Shown here piece by piece: positions 1-8,189 of a DNA stretch of 64,000 nt. The notes below the pieces were generated by a model. That model made no database searches and had not been told where the DNA came from. It was given only the letters and a program-made list of their open reading frames with translations. The DNA is from Cyclobacteriaceae bacterium (lineage in GTDB: Bacteria; Bacteroidota; Bacteroidia; Cytophagales; Cyclobacteriaceae), in NCBI GenBank assembly GCA_022841475.1, contig JALHRJ010000001.1, forward strand, positions 91,440 through 155,439, in the 5' to 3' direction. Position numbers and translations under genes: made by a program. Numbering within the stretch: position 1 is the first letter of the stretch; every line of letters starts with the position of its first letter.

Positions 1-100
1 TCCTTCCCTTATTATGTTCAATAAGCCTCCTTTCCACATCGTTTGAAATGCCAACATAAATTTCCTGATTGGCAGAGTTAGAAAGACAATAAACATAAAT
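1..100 (-). CDS. GIY-YIG nuclease, N-terminal fragment (runs off window)
   Basis: Reading the minus strand from about position 100 leftward gives an open frame containing IYVYCLSNSANQEIYVGISN followed by DVERRLIEHNKGR. This is the N-terminal GIY-YIG nuclease core: the first YVY strand, the YVG strand and the Arg of the following helix. The frame has no ATG, and the tRNA-Arg 3' end sits only about three bases upstream, so the reading frame appears to begin inside or directly after the tRNA. GIY-YIG genes hugging tRNA 3' ends are, to my recollection, recurrent in Bacteroidota. The rest of the protein lies outside the window, so its length and activity cannot be judged. A non-ATG start or tRNA processing followed by downstream initiation is inferred. 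Confidence 0.7.
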   Translation of the reverse strand, partial: MYVYCLSNSANQEIYVGISNDVERRLIEHNKGR

Positions 101-102
101 TG

Positions 103-174
103 TGACCCCGGCAGGAATCGAACCTGCATCTTCAGAATCGGAATCTGAAATACTATCCATTGTAATACGGAGCC
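103..174 (-). tRNA. tRNA-Arg, anticodon CCG
   Basis: On the minus strand the sequence folds as a tRNA. The acceptor GGCTCCG pairs with CGGGGTC (two G-U pairs). The D-arm is weak (three pairs). The anticodon stem TCAGA/TCTGA encloses loop TTCCGAT, whose central triplet CCG reads the Arg codon CGG. The T-arm is CAGG/CCTG-type with loop TTCGATT. The discriminator is A and no CCA is encoded, as is usual in Bacteroidota. A second, broken copy lies about 45 bases upstream on the same strand. Confidence 0.88.
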
Positions 175-238
175 AAAATGACACATTAAAATTTTACATC
201 AATGCAATTCTAGTTTCAGAACCTGCATCTTCAGAATC

Positions 239-266
239 CCTGCCTGACTGCGTCACGCAGGCAGGG
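239..266. repeat. Short palindromic repeat, copy 1 (anticodon-loop insert)
   Basis: This is a 28-base imperfect palindrome with arms CCTGCCTG and CAGGCAGG around an inner CTGCG/CGCAG stem. A second copy differing by about one base lies at 3220-3246. It is REP-like: short, GC-rich and untranslated. Confidence 0.75.
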
Positions 267-282
267 GAATCTGAAATACTAA

Positions 283-315
283 CCCCGCCTGAACGTACCG
301 TTCAGTACGGGCAGG
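283..315. repeat. Short palindromic repeat, second type (D-loop insert)
   Basis: This 33-base palindrome has inner stem CTGAACG/CGTTCAG around a GTA loop and GC-rich outer arms ending in GGCAGG. It differs in sequence from the 239-266 repeat but shares the CCTGCC-type end, which suggests related REP-like families. It interrupts the D-loop of the broken tRNA copy. Confidence 0.65.
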
Positions 316-392
316 CATTGTAATACTGAGCCAAATAAAAACTTACTTCTTCAGATTCCGGCAAAGTTAATAAAGACTGCCTTTTCAAAAAA

Positions 393-848
393 CTATTTAA
401 TCACAGCAATAGCCTCAATTTCAATCATAATATCGGGGTGGTAAAGTGCCTGAACTCCTGCAAGTGTGCTGGCCGGTGGGTTTTCGCGTGACAAATACTG
501 AGATCGGACTTCCCGGATTATTGATACATCGGCAGGTTTGTAATTGACTACATACGTATTCATTTTCACTACATCATCGAAAGTGGCACCCGCGGCCTTC
601 AAAGCAATCTCCAGATTTTCATAAACCTGCGTTACTTGCTTTTTCAAATCACCCTTTCCCACAATTTCTCCCGTTGCATTCACAGGCACCTGGCCAGAAA
701 TATAAATCGTCTTACCCGGACCATTCACTACAACAACATGTGTGTAGCCGGGTGGCTTGGTTCCAAAAGGATTTATAAATTGAGTGTCTTGTGCATGCAA
801 TGAGACGGAAGCACACAACATTAAAATGAGCACGAGTATCCTATTCAT
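393..848 (-). CDS. Secreted RidA (YjgF/YER057c/UK114) family protein
   Basis: This 151-residue protein has a clear signal peptide (MNRILVLILMLCASVSLHAQ, cut near residue 20) followed by one RidA domain. It shows the family-typical strand IYISGQVP, the helix QVYENLEIALKAAGATFDDV and the C-terminal PPASTLAGVQAL...MIEIEAIAV. RidA proteins hydrolyse reactive enamine/imine intermediates such as 2-aminoacrylate; the Arg expected in that catalytic subgroup (RxPARST-type) is not present here as usual. Secreted RidA-like proteins are common in Bacteroidota and their substrates are mostly unknown. It lies 12 bases downstream of the GH30 gene on the same strand, so the two may be cotranscribed. The family call is firm but the reaction is not. 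Confidence 0.88.
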   Translation of the reverse strand: MNRILVLILMLCASVSLHAQDTQFINPFGTKPPGYTHVVVVNGPGKTIYISGQVPVNATGEIVGKGDLKKQVTQVYENLEIALKAAGATFDDVVKMNTYVVNYKPADVSIIREVRSQYLSRENPPASTLAGVQALYHPDIMIEIEAIAVIK

Positions 849-860
849 ATATTCAAAAGA

Positions 861-2282
861 TTAATTCCACACAAAAGTACCTACTGCACCCGCGGAAAGT
901 GAAGTCGTTGAAAACTTGTTATTATACTTTATTGAAAATGATTTTTCTATCTCATTATCATTTACAACAATCAAAACCTTGTTTCCCTCGGGAGTTATGA
1001 GGGCAACATTGTGAAGGTTGTCAACAATCGTTGAAGAAATCCGAATTGAGCCCGGTGGTACAAACTTAGAGGCATGAGCGATAATATAATACGAAACATT
1101 ACGCGTTACAGAATCACCCATCGTTAATGCACCCTGGCAAAGATCGCAGCCTCCATTTGGAGTATGAGGATCAAAATTTTTATCGGCAGCCAGATTCCAT
1201 TCCAGCACTGTACGACTCCAGTTGCGTGTTGCACCTACAATCAAATTTTTTACATGCCAGCGCAAGTCTCCGCCAAAGTCACCTTTACCCGATGTCCATT
1301 GTTCCGTGAAATAAATATTCTTGTCCGGATGAGCATCATGAACTTTGTCGAGCGCATCAATATCTCCCAAATAAAGATGAAAGGCAGATCCATCAACAAA
1401 AGGTTTGGTTTCAGGATCATCCAGGATCGAAATTGGATATTCAGGATGATCACAATTATGATCAAACAAGATAATTTTTGTGTTGATAGTCGCTGCCTTG
1501 AAGGCGGGGCCCAAATAATTTTTAATGAATAAATTTTGCTCAGTTGCTGTCATGACCAGACTGGGTGTGTTGTTTGGATTCTCCGGTTCATTTTGAATCG
1601 TAATCGCATCAATGGCAATTCCTGCTTTTGCCATTTCCTGAATATATTTTACAAAGTAATTGGCATACACCTCATAATACTCAGGCTTCAGACTTCCCCC
1701 TTTCGGATGATTATTTGTTTTCATCCAAACTGGTGGCGACCAGGGACTGCCCATGATTTTGATCTGCGGATTGATTGCCAGAATTTCTTTTAATACAGGT
1801 ATAAGATGAAGTGTGTCGTAGGCAAGACTAAATTGAGAAAGGGAAAGATCCGTTTGTCCAGGAGGCAAATCGTTATACGAGAAAACCAGTTCGTCCAGAT
1901 CAGAAGCTCCTATACTCACTCGCAGGTAACTGATGCCGATTCCGTTGTCTGCTGTTGAAAATAATTCCTTCAACAAAACAGCTCGCTCGTTTGTCGTGAG
2001 CTTTGTAGTTAGCAGCATCGCACTCCCACCTGTCAACGCAAAACCAAAGCCATCGATGGTTTGATAGGTGATGCTCGAATCAACTTTAATTATTGAAGCC
2101 ATGGACGAATCACTACTAAATTTCAAACTATTTCTTTCTGTTAATAACTGTGATTGATCGGCTGATGTAATCCATACACGTATAACCGGATCAGTTACTG
2201 TCGCTTTGTTTTTTCCACAGCTTACAACCGTCAGCGCTAATAGCATAACGACTGCGATTCTAATTATTTTTTTCTGTTTCAT
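861..2282 (-). CDS. Glycoside hydrolase family 30 lipoprotein (glucosylceramidase-like)
   Basis: About 473 residues counted from the ATG at 2282; an upstream in-frame TTG would add three residues but is less likely. Residues 1-22 form a lipoprotein signal with lipobox LTVVSC (Cys22), so the enzyme is probably anchored in the outer membrane. The (beta/alpha)8 fold of GH30 is indicated by IDGFGFALTGGSA near residue 76, by TIQNEPENP with the acid/base Glu near residue 232, and by YFTEQWTSG with the nucleophile Glu near residue 327. The C-terminal part matches the usual beta-sandwich. GH30 members retain beta-glycosidic linkages on hydrolysis and act on glucosylceramide, beta-1,6-glucan or xylan; substrate cannot be assigned from sequence alone. 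The secreted RidA gene follows closely. Confidence 0.9.
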   Translation of the reverse strand: MKQKKIIRIAVVMLLALTVVSCGKNKATVTDPVIRVWITSADQSQLLTERNSLKFSSDSSMASIIKVDSSITYQTIDGFGFALTGGSAMLLTTKLTTNERAVLLKELFSTADNGIGISYLRVSIGASDLDELVFSYNDLPPGQTDLSLSQFSLAYDTLHLIPVLKEILAINPQIKIMGSPWSPPVWMKTNNHPKGGSLKPEYYEVYANYFVKYIQEMAKAGIAIDAITIQNEPENPNNTPSLVMTATEQNLFIKNYLGPAFKAATINTKIILFDHNCDHPEYPISILDDPETKPFVDGSAFHLYLGDIDALDKVHDAHPDKNIYFTEQWTSGKGDFGGDLRWHVKNLIVGATRNWSRTVLEWNLAADKNFDPHTPNGGCDLCQGALTMGDSVTRNVSYYIIAHASKFVPPGSIRISSTIVDNLHNVALITPEGNKVLIVVNDNEIEKSFSIKYNNKFSTTSLSAGAVGTFVWN

Positions 2283-2489
2283 ACAAATCAAAGATATAAA
2301 AAAGGCAAGTGCGCTAGTGAATAAATATTTTCATTGCTAGAACAGGATGATAGGATGTTGTTGTTCGATATTCATGATATATACATCATCCATGATAAAA
2401 GTCCGGATCGAAAACAATTACATCAAAATTTGCTATTCACAAAGTATAGAATTACATTTAGGCATTATTTAACTTAAACAAAAATTGCT

Positions 2490-2582
2490 ATGGCAAAAAA
2501 AGCAAAGAAAAAAGTAGCCAAGAAGGCTGCAAAAAAGAAAGTAGCTAAGAAAGCAAAAAAGGCTGCTAAGAAAAAGAAGTAA
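2490..2582 (+). CDS. Tiny Lys/Ala-rich histone H1-like protein
   Basis: This 30-residue ORF starts MAKKAKKKVAKKAAKKK and consists almost entirely of Lys and Ala with two Val. It has an ATG start behind an A-rich leader and a strong intrinsic terminator 20 bases after its stop, both of which support a real gene. Short (K/A)-rich peptides of this type resemble bacterial histone H1-like nucleoid proteins (Hc1/AlgP-like tails), which bind DNA by charge. The function is inferred from composition only. The low complexity means the frame could be recognised by composition and not by homology. Confidence 0.7.
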   Translation: MAKKAKKKVAKKAAKKKVAKKAKKAAKKKK

Positions 2583-2602
2583 TGAACGTTAAGTTCATTC
2601 AG

Positions 2603-2633
2603 AAAAAGGTTGACAGCAATGTCAACCTTTTTT
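2603..2633 (+). terminator. Intrinsic terminator after the Lys/Ala-rich gene
   Basis: A 13-bp perfect stem (AAAAAGGTTGACA with its complement TGTCAACCTTTTT) around a GCAA loop runs into TTTTTT. It sits directly downstream of the 30-residue basic protein. Confidence 0.85.
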
Positions 2634-2758
2634 GTTTTGTACATAATCACCGCTTACGTCAGGAAAATTAAATGAGTAAGTGGATAGTACGTGTTTGGTA
2701 TTAGTGGTCATGCGACCTACATTAACAATAGAAATTTATTAACATTGCCAACACGTCT

Positions 2759-3136
2759 ATGAAGTCCAAAATTCCTTTTGCATTTGTACTCGAAGAACTG
2801 GATCGCATTCCACCACGGGTGAAACCCATGTTTGGTTGTTATGCTATTTATGTGGGTGAGAAGCTGGTTTTAATTCTTCGCCAGCGACACGAACATCCCG
2901 ATGACAATGGCGTGTGGCTGGCGGCTCTTCACGAACATCATGCAAGTTTAAAAAAAGATTTTCCCTGCATGCGCTCTGTGCGCTTACTCGGCTCTGCCGA
3001 ATCCGTTTGGCAAAACATTCCGACTGATGAAGATGATTTTGAAGAGCTGGTACTCAAAGCCTGCCGTTTTATTTTAAAAGGTGATGTAAGAATCGGGAAG
3101 GTTCCAAAGAAGAAGAAGATTCGAAAGAAAGCGTGA
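2759..3136 (+). CDS. TfoX N-terminal-domain-like small protein
   Basis: A 125-residue cytosolic protein. The stretch RVKPMFGCYAIYVGEKLVLIL resembles the MFGG-(Y/F)GIY strand pair of the TfoX/Sxy N-terminal domain, and the middle and C-terminal helices fit that alpha/beta fold. The C-terminus is a basic tail (KKKKIRKKA). TfoX/Sxy proteins are linked to competence regulation in Gammaproteobacteria, but the short Bacteroidota relatives have no established role. It is monocistronic, in chromosomal sequence just outside element A. The fold assignment is moderate and function is unassigned. Confidence 0.6.
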   Translation: MKSKIPFAFVLEELDRIPPRVKPMFGCYAIYVGEKLVLILRQRHEHPDDNGVWLAALHEHHASLKKDFPCMRSVRLLGSAESVWQNIPTDEDDFEELVLKACRFILKGDVRIGKVPKKKKIRKKA

Positions 3137-3219
3137 TTCAGAAAGGTTGCTCAGCACAATAAAAAAAGTCCTTACAATTCACATTGATTAGACTAATGTT
3201 GCGCTGCTGTGAATTCTGT

Positions 3220-3246
3220 CTGCCTGACTGCATCACGCAGGCAGGG
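3220..3246. repeat. Short palindromic repeat, copy 2
   Basis: It is nearly identical (one base change in the loop, GCATC for GCGTC) to the palindrome at 239-266. It lies in intergenic sequence between the TfoX-like gene and the left end of element A. Confidence 0.75.
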
Positions 3247-3279
3247 AACCCTCATCATATACTATTCTTGTAAACAAAA

Positions 3280-3311
3280 AATCCCATGACTCTTTTCAAA
3301 ATCATGGGATT
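3280..3311 (-). terminator. ssrA-type terminator at the left end of element A
   Basis: On the minus strand a 10-bp stem (AATCCCATGA/TCATGGGATT) with a 12-base loop runs into TTTTTT. It lies just downstream of the tmRNA 3'-end-like sequence at 3317-3339 and is probably the original chromosomal ssrA terminator stranded by integration. Confidence 0.75.
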
Positions 3312-3316
3312 AAGTT

Positions 3317-3339
3317 GTGGAGCTGCAGGGAATCGAAAC
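3317..3339 (-). other. attL: tmRNA (ssrA) 3'-end fragment
   Basis: The 23 bases are identical to those at 24318-24340. On the minus strand they read as the T-loop TTCGATT, the T-stem 3' half, the acceptor CAGCTCC and discriminator A, which is the conserved 3' end of tmRNA (its acceptor partner is normally GGGGCTG). The 5' half of the T-stem is not complementary here and no tmRNA body follows, so this is a fragment and not a gene. Tyrosine recombinases often use ssrA 3' ends as attachment sites, and the integrase at the far end of this interval supports that reading. Confidence 0.8.
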
Positions 3340-3782
3340 CATCGATTATCTAACTGCAAATCAAATCTATACGAAGATTGAACTTATAAGTCCACCGAAT
3401 TTCCACCTATTCATTTTCAATCAAATGATGTCAATCCGAATTATACTTCAAAGATATTAATCAAAATTACTTTGACAAGAAAAATCAAGGTGTCCTACTA
3501 ATTCTATTTTTTCTTCATCGGATCTTTTGACCTCGCTTCATAGCCATTCTATCCTATAGGAATTCATGCCTCATTACTGTGGGAGATTGCACTGCTCCGG
3601 TGTTCCTTGCTAAACTGCAAGGTCATCTTGATTAACTACAAACGCACTTTGAACCCAACGAACAGCAACCCATGTCTAGTGATTGTCAAGGGGAGAATAC
3701 ATAAGTTTTCTGGCCTACTGGATCTTGTCTTAACTTCCTAACCTTCATGTTGAATTATTATTTTGAACTGCAAGTATTAAAA
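3340..3782. other. Gene-free left end of element A
   Basis: No convincing gene is seen in this stretch of about 440 bases. Its first 110 bases align, at the same spacing, with the 110 bases right of the second att copy (24341-24450), including a shared 17-mer AAGTCCACCGAATTTCC. I take this as conserved element-end sequence, possibly recombinase arm-binding sites. Nothing recognisable was found in 3450-3782. Confidence 0.55.
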
Positions 3783-5117
3783 TTATTGTCTTACCTGTTT
3801 TAAGAACGTATAATAAAAACGTTCTAATAATCTCATGTCCTTGGTAACAATTTCAGCGTTGGCTGATAAACTTTCTCGATATTGAATTTCCTTTCTATAG
3901 TTAGTCTTCAACCCATTTGTTAACGAAACCTTTGCTAAATAACCTTTTTCCGAAGGAATGTGGCTGATGAAATCAATCGCGCCAATTACAGCCCCGAATT
4001 CCTGGAAAGGGTACGATTCAAATTTTAACAAAACCTTTTGTCCCACACTTACCTTTCCAAAGTTTGCTTGCGGGATATTGATCTCAGCAAAATACTGGCT
4101 ATTTCCCGGATTGATATAACAGATTGTTTGATTAGATTGAAGTTGTTGACCGACCTGAATAAATGACGCAAACGCTATTTTGCCTTCAAGTGGCGCAGTT
4201 AGAATATATTGCCTCTTCCATTCATCCACATCACTTTTGAAAGTATTTAGAGCTTGATGAAATACCAATTTTTGCTGACTAATAGTATTTTCCAATTCCA
4301 TCATTTCCTTTTCCTTTTCAATCTGTTGATTTTGGTTGTGTAATATGGCCGATCTTATTTGAGGTAGACTTAATTTTTTATTGATAAGTTTACTTTCTTC
4401 TAAACGATAGTCAAAGTCAGAAATTACATTTTCAAATTTTAAGGCTTGATTTGCGTTAAAAGTTTTTTGCGCTAAGGCAAGGTCAAGTTCTTGCAGCTTT
4501 AGTTGATCCATCAAGTGTTGGTAGAGTTTCTCAAGATTGAGTTTGTCCTTATCTAACATTACTTTTTTCTTTTGATAAAATCCATCGGTTAGGTAATTGG
4601 TGAATAAAAGAAAGGCTTGAGAGAAAAGCTGATGGGAGGATTGCAATTCTCCAAGTTGATAGGAGGTATCTTTAAAATACTTCTTAATTTGATCTGCTTG
4701 TTGATTTATTAGCAATGTCTGTAGAGTATCCAAAACATTCGAAAGTTTAAGTACTTCCTCATGACTTGCAATTGATTCAACATAGCCTACGACCTCATCC
4801 TTTTTTACAAATTGAGATTCAACCACATTCAACATTACAACCTTACCACTAATTATACTAACGATGGGCTTGGGGGCATTGATAGACGTTAGCTTGGCCG
4901 AAGCCACAATCACATCTGGATATTTGATCACCCAACAAACAATTACAATCAGTAAAAAAATAAGCAAGAATAAAAGGTTTCCCCAAAGAATTATAAAGCC
5001 TGGCTTATCAGATACAATATCCTGAATAAACTCAGAGCGCTGTAGCGAAGTAATATTTGACCTTTCAAAATTTTCTGTCGGTTCCTCTTTATTAAGGGTG
5101 GATTCTAGCATATTCAA
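3783..5117 (-). CDS. HlyD-family membrane fusion protein of the peptide exporter
   Basis: A 444-residue protein with a short cytoplasmic N-terminus, one membrane segment (about residues 40-65, LLFLLIFLLIVIVCWVI), a first lipoyl/barrel half-motif (VSIISGKVVMLNVVESQFVKK), a long helical hairpin (about 110-310), a second lipoyl half (LTAPLEGKIAFASFIQVGQ) and a beta-barrel C-terminus. Such proteins bridge an inner-membrane ABC exporter to an outer-membrane channel in Gram-negative peptide or bacteriocin secretion. Its start overlaps the stop of the C39 ABC transporter gene by four bases, so the pair is surely coexpressed. No TolC-like gene is present in the element, so a host channel is presumably used. 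Confidence 0.9.
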   Translation of the reverse strand: MNMLESTLNKEEPTENFERSNITSLQRSEFIQDIVSDKPGFIILWGNLLFLLIFLLIVIVCWVIKYPDVIVASAKLTSINAPKPIVSIISGKVVMLNVVESQFVKKDEVVGYVESIASHEEVLKLSNVLDTLQTLLINQQADQIKKYFKDTSYQLGELQSSHQLFSQAFLLFTNYLTDGFYQKKKVMLDKDKLNLEKLYQHLMDQLKLQELDLALAQKTFNANQALKFENVISDFDYRLEESKLINKKLSLPQIRSAILHNQNQQIEKEKEMMELENTISQQKLVFHQALNTFKSDVDEWKRQYILTAPLEGKIAFASFIQVGQQLQSNQTICYINPGNSQYFAEINIPQANFGKVSVGQKVLLKFESYPFQEFGAVIGAIDFISHIPSEKGYLAKVSLTNGLKTNYRKEIQYRESLSANAEIVTKDMRLLERFYYTFLKQVRQ

Positions 5118-7312
5118 TTCCCGAGTTCAAGTTGATTCTTAACTAATTCAAAGTACTTTCCCTTCCTTTCAACAAGTTCTCTATGATTTCCTTCTTCTAA
5201 TACAGAGCCTCTTTCTACAACGATAATTTTATCCGCATTTTTTACAGTACTTAACCGATGAGCTACAATGATTACCGTTCTTCCTTTAAAAAAATCTTGC
5301 AAATTTTCCATGATTGTTGTTTCATTATTTGCATCCAACGCATTGGTGGCTTCATCGAACAATAGAAACTTTGGATTTTTATAAACTGCACGGGCAATCA
5401 ATATACGTTGCTTTTGTCCCGAACTTATTCCATTTCCCTCCGCCCCTATTTTTGTATTAAATCCCATAGGAAGCGATTCAACGAAACTAAGAATGTTTGC
5501 GACCCTGCAAGCATGCATCAATTTTTCATAATTGGGTACTTGATCGGCCACGGCAATATTTTTTTCAATGCTATCGCTAAAAATATACCCTTCTTGCATT
5601 ACGCTGCCTGATACAGAGCGCCAAAAGTGTGGGCTGATATACTTTAAATCGCTTTCACCGATTCTTATTTCCCCACTATAATTTTCATAAAACCGTTGAA
5701 TTAGTTTTAGTATAGTAGTTTTGCCGCTTCCACTGGTTCCTACAATTGCCGTAACTTTCCCGCTTGGAAAGACCATATTAATGCCTGAAAGTACCGGTGC
5801 GTTCCCCGCACCAGTATAGGTAAACGAAACATCGTTAAGTTTTATCTCATGATTTTCGGAAAAAATGTTTGCGTACGGCCGCTCATTATTTTCTTCATCT
5901 TCTATTTGGTGTATTTCATTCAATCGTTCTAGCGAAATCTTAGCATCTTGCGCTTGCTGGCTAAATGAGATAAGTTGCTCAACTGGACTATTCAGCTGCC
6001 CGATAATATATTGAACGGCCAACATTGCCCCAAAGGTTAATTCCCCATCCAGAACGGATTTGGCCACAAAATAGGTGATCAAAATATTTTTACCTTGGTT
6101 GATAAAAAAAGCTCCAGCTTGTTGGTACTGATTTAACGAAAGAGATCGGAAATTTAGCTTAAATAGAGCAGCTTGTAGACTTTCCCATTCCCATCTTTTT
6201 AAATGCTCAGCATTGTTAAGTTTGATTTCGTGCATACCAAATACCAGTTGCATAGTTGCAGAGCTTTCTTTGGCCGCTATGCCAAACCGCTTATAATCAA
6301 GTGATCTCCGATAACCAAAAAAAATCCTAATCCACATCAGGTATAAAACACTGCCTCCAAAAAATATGATAAACACAGTTGTGTTGTAGGATATTAGCAC
6401 GACAGAGAAGATTATGAGGTTGAATAGGGAAAATAAGGTTTGAAGTGCTGTGCCCGTTATAAAGCTTTCTATGCGGTGATGGTCCCCAATGCGTTGAATA
6501 ATATCTCCTGTCTGCTTAGTATCAAAGAAACTTAACGGCAGCCGCATCAGTTTCACCCAGAAATCGGAAAGTATCGAAAGATTAATATGAGTACTCACGA
6601 ACAACAAGATACGACTGCGGATAAATTCCACAGCCGTTTGCCCAAAGAACAAGGCGAACTGCGCAACGAGAATAATCTGAATAAAATGTAGGTTTTGGGA
6701 ATTAATGCCCGTATCAACAATGCTCTGGGTGAGATAAGGAAAAATCAGTTGCAACAAACTGCCCAGTAGTAAACCAATGAAGAGTTGAAAAATCTGCTTT
6801 TTATAGTGAATTGTATATTGTGACAGAAGGCCCCAACTCACTTCTTTCCTGGAATCATCTTCATTTAGATAAAAGTTTGCCCGCGGTGTAAGAAGCAATA
6901 CAATTCCTTTAGGTTCACCTTCTTTGCTAGCCGAAATCCAATTCTTGATAAAGTCCTCTTTAGTTAGCGTGATCAATCCTTTGGCAGGATCGGCTATCGT
7001 AAGTTTTTTTGGGCTGGCAGATGGAGTAAGTACCACAAAATGATACTGATTCCAGTGGAGTATGCACGGTAAAGGGGCATCGTTCAATAACTGTTCAAAT
7101 GAAACCTTAGCGCTTACCGTGCGGAAGCCATACTTCTCGGCCGCCTCTGCCATGCCGAGCAAAGAAACACCAGTATTGCCTATTTGCGCCGCGCGTTTTA
7201 TGCTTTCGAGATTAATTAGTTTTCCGTAATACTTAAACACCATTTTAAGGCAAGTGGGACCACAATCCATGGCATCATATTGACGATAAGTAGTAAATTT
7301 CATGAAGGCCAC
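5114..7312 (-). CDS. C39 peptidase-containing ABC transporter (leader-cleaving peptide exporter)
   Basis: A 732-residue PCAT-type transporter. The N-terminal C39 peptidase has Cys17 in YDAMDCGPTCLKM, His91 in NQYHFVVL and Asp108 in ADPAKG, so the triad looks intact. Six membrane segments follow (about 170-460). The ATPase domain has Walker A GTSGSGKTT near residue 522, signature SSGQKQ and Walker B FLLFDEATNALD. These proteins cut double-glycine-type leaders and export the mature peptide. Its likely cargo is the two GSG-leader peptides encoded upstream at 9.8-10.3 kb. A start at Met4 (MKFTTYRQ) is equally possible. It overlaps the HlyD gene and lies 10 bases downstream of the glycosyltransferase-like gene. 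Confidence 0.94.
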   Translation of the reverse strand: MAFMKFTTYRQYDAMDCGPTCLKMVFKYYGKLINLESIKRAAQIGNTGVSLLGMAEAAEKYGFRTVSAKVSFEQLLNDAPLPCILHWNQYHFVVLTPSASPKKLTIADPAKGLITLTKEDFIKNWISASKEGEPKGIVLLLTPRANFYLNEDDSRKEVSWGLLSQYTIHYKKQIFQLFIGLLLGSLLQLIFPYLTQSIVDTGINSQNLHFIQIILVAQFALFFGQTAVEFIRSRILLFVSTHINLSILSDFWVKLMRLPLSFFDTKQTGDIIQRIGDHHRIESFITGTALQTLFSLFNLIIFSVVLISYNTTVFIIFFGGSVLYLMWIRIFFGYRRSLDYKRFGIAAKESSATMQLVFGMHEIKLNNAEHLKRWEWESLQAALFKLNFRSLSLNQYQQAGAFFINQGKNILITYFVAKSVLDGELTFGAMLAVQYIIGQLNSPVEQLISFSQQAQDAKISLERLNEIHQIEDEENNERPYANIFSENHEIKLNDVSFTYTGAGNAPVLSGINMVFPSGKVTAIVGTSGSGKTTILKLIQRFYENYSGEIRIGESDLKYISPHFWRSVSGSVMQEGYIFSDSIEKNIAVADQVPNYEKLMHACRVANILSFVESLPMGFNTKIGAEGNGISSGQKQRILIARAVYKNPKFLLFDEATNALDANNETTIMENLQDFFKGRTVIIVAHRLSTVKNADKIIVVERGSVLEEGNHRELVERKGKYFELVKNQLELGN

Positions 7313-7322
7313 AGAGTAGTGC

Positions 7323-8159
7323 TTAGCAGTGGTAAATCCGAGTCGGGCTTATGTTAAACTTCAGCGGGATAACCTTCACTGGTTTTATTGGAGCATAGAC
7401 CTTTTTGAAAAGTACCATATGGTAAAGTAATACCTCATATTTATTTTTATAAAATAGCTTCCCCCTGTCCCATGCCAACCTGCCTGGCACCCCTTCAATA
7501 ATTAGAAAATCAAAATGTGGCTTAATATACTTCTCTGCTTCCAGTCGTTTTACGAGATGCGTCATGCTTTCCATATCAGAAGGGATTTCAGTATAATCTT
7601 TCCCCTCCCTAAAGCCATCCCATTGAAAGTTTGTTTCGTCAAAACAATGGTGTTGATCGCTTTCCATTACTCTTTGATAGTCCTTACTTAACTGGAACAT
7701 ACTATTCATTTTATAATTGTTCCTAAACAATAAAAACTGCCCTGTAAGGAAGTCATGACGTACACTCACTAAATCATAGGTCTCCAATAATTCCTCGGTC
7801 ATAAATTCACGAATGTCGCCGAATATCATATCTAGATCGCCGTGCCCCCAGAAATCGAAACCCTTAATCAATTCTGAAAATAATAGCCCGTAGGCAGGTT
7901 TAAAATCACAAAGTTTATACCCATTTGAAATTTTCACTTTAAATCCAAGCTTCGCGGTAGCTAACTCATTTATCTCATCTAATTGCATAACAATCAGTTT
8001 TAAATTTGATGGCAAATGAGAATCATAGTTCTTTGTATCATTTGTTATCAGAATAAAATCAACGGTAGGATTGAATCGGCAAGTATGTACAAAATAGTGA
8101 AAGTACCACGGCAGTTCACCTATATAGCAAATAAGTAGGGCGATAGATTTTCGTTTCAC
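7323..8159 (-). CDS. Putative glycosyltransferase (DUF6625-like)
   Basis: A 278-residue cytosolic protein of GT-A-like appearance. It has an N-terminal beta-alpha pair (SIALLICYIGELPWYFHYF), the strand DFILITND, and a DxD motif in FWGHGDLDMIFGDI (Asp108 and Asp110) expected to bind a metal-sugar nucleotide. The pattern, including YKLCDFKPAYG, fits the family I recall as DUF6625, usually found in capsule or peptide clusters. Its position inside the export operon, between the thioredoxin-like lipoprotein and the ABC transporter, suggests it could glycosylate the exported peptides. That substrate is inference; it could instead be a stray envelope enzyme. Confidence 0.65.
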   Translation of the reverse strand: MKRKSIALLICYIGELPWYFHYFVHTCRFNPTVDFILITNDTKNYDSHLPSNLKLIVMQLDEINELATAKLGFKVKISNGYKLCDFKPAYGLLFSELIKGFDFWGHGDLDMIFGDIREFMTEELLETYDLVSVRHDFLTGQFLLFRNNYKMNSMFQLSKDYQRVMESDQHHCFDETNFQWDGFREGKDYTEIPSDMESMTHLVKRLEAEKYIKPHFDFLIIEGVPGRLAWDRGKLFYKNKYEVLLYHMVLFKKVYAPIKPVKVIPLKFNISPTRIYHC

Positions 8160-8189
8160 ATTGAGGTCGGTTGCAAATAACCTTGTGAG

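Larger units (their letters stand above)
219..332 (-). pseudogene. tRNA-Arg(CCG) remnant split by two palindromic inserts
   Basis: Once two hairpin inserts are removed, about 53 bases match the neighbouring tRNA-Arg almost base for base, from the 5' acceptor (GGCTCAG) through the T-stem 5' half. The T-loop and 3' acceptor are missing. One insert (239-266) lies in the anticodon loop and the other (283-315) in the D-loop. With no 3' acceptor strand it cannot make a tRNA, so I read it as a partial tandem duplicate later hit by short palindromic repeats. Confidence 0.8.

Noticed and set aside
102-323. Open frame on the plus strand across the tRNA and its broken copy
   Set aside because: It is antisense to a tRNA and a tRNA remnant with hairpins; the peptide repeats EPASSESE-type sequence only because the tRNA is duplicated.
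3317-3450. Complete tmRNA gene at the att copies
   Set aside because: Only the 3' 23 bases match; the T-stem 5' half does not pair and no GGGGCTG start or tag frame is visible at either copy.
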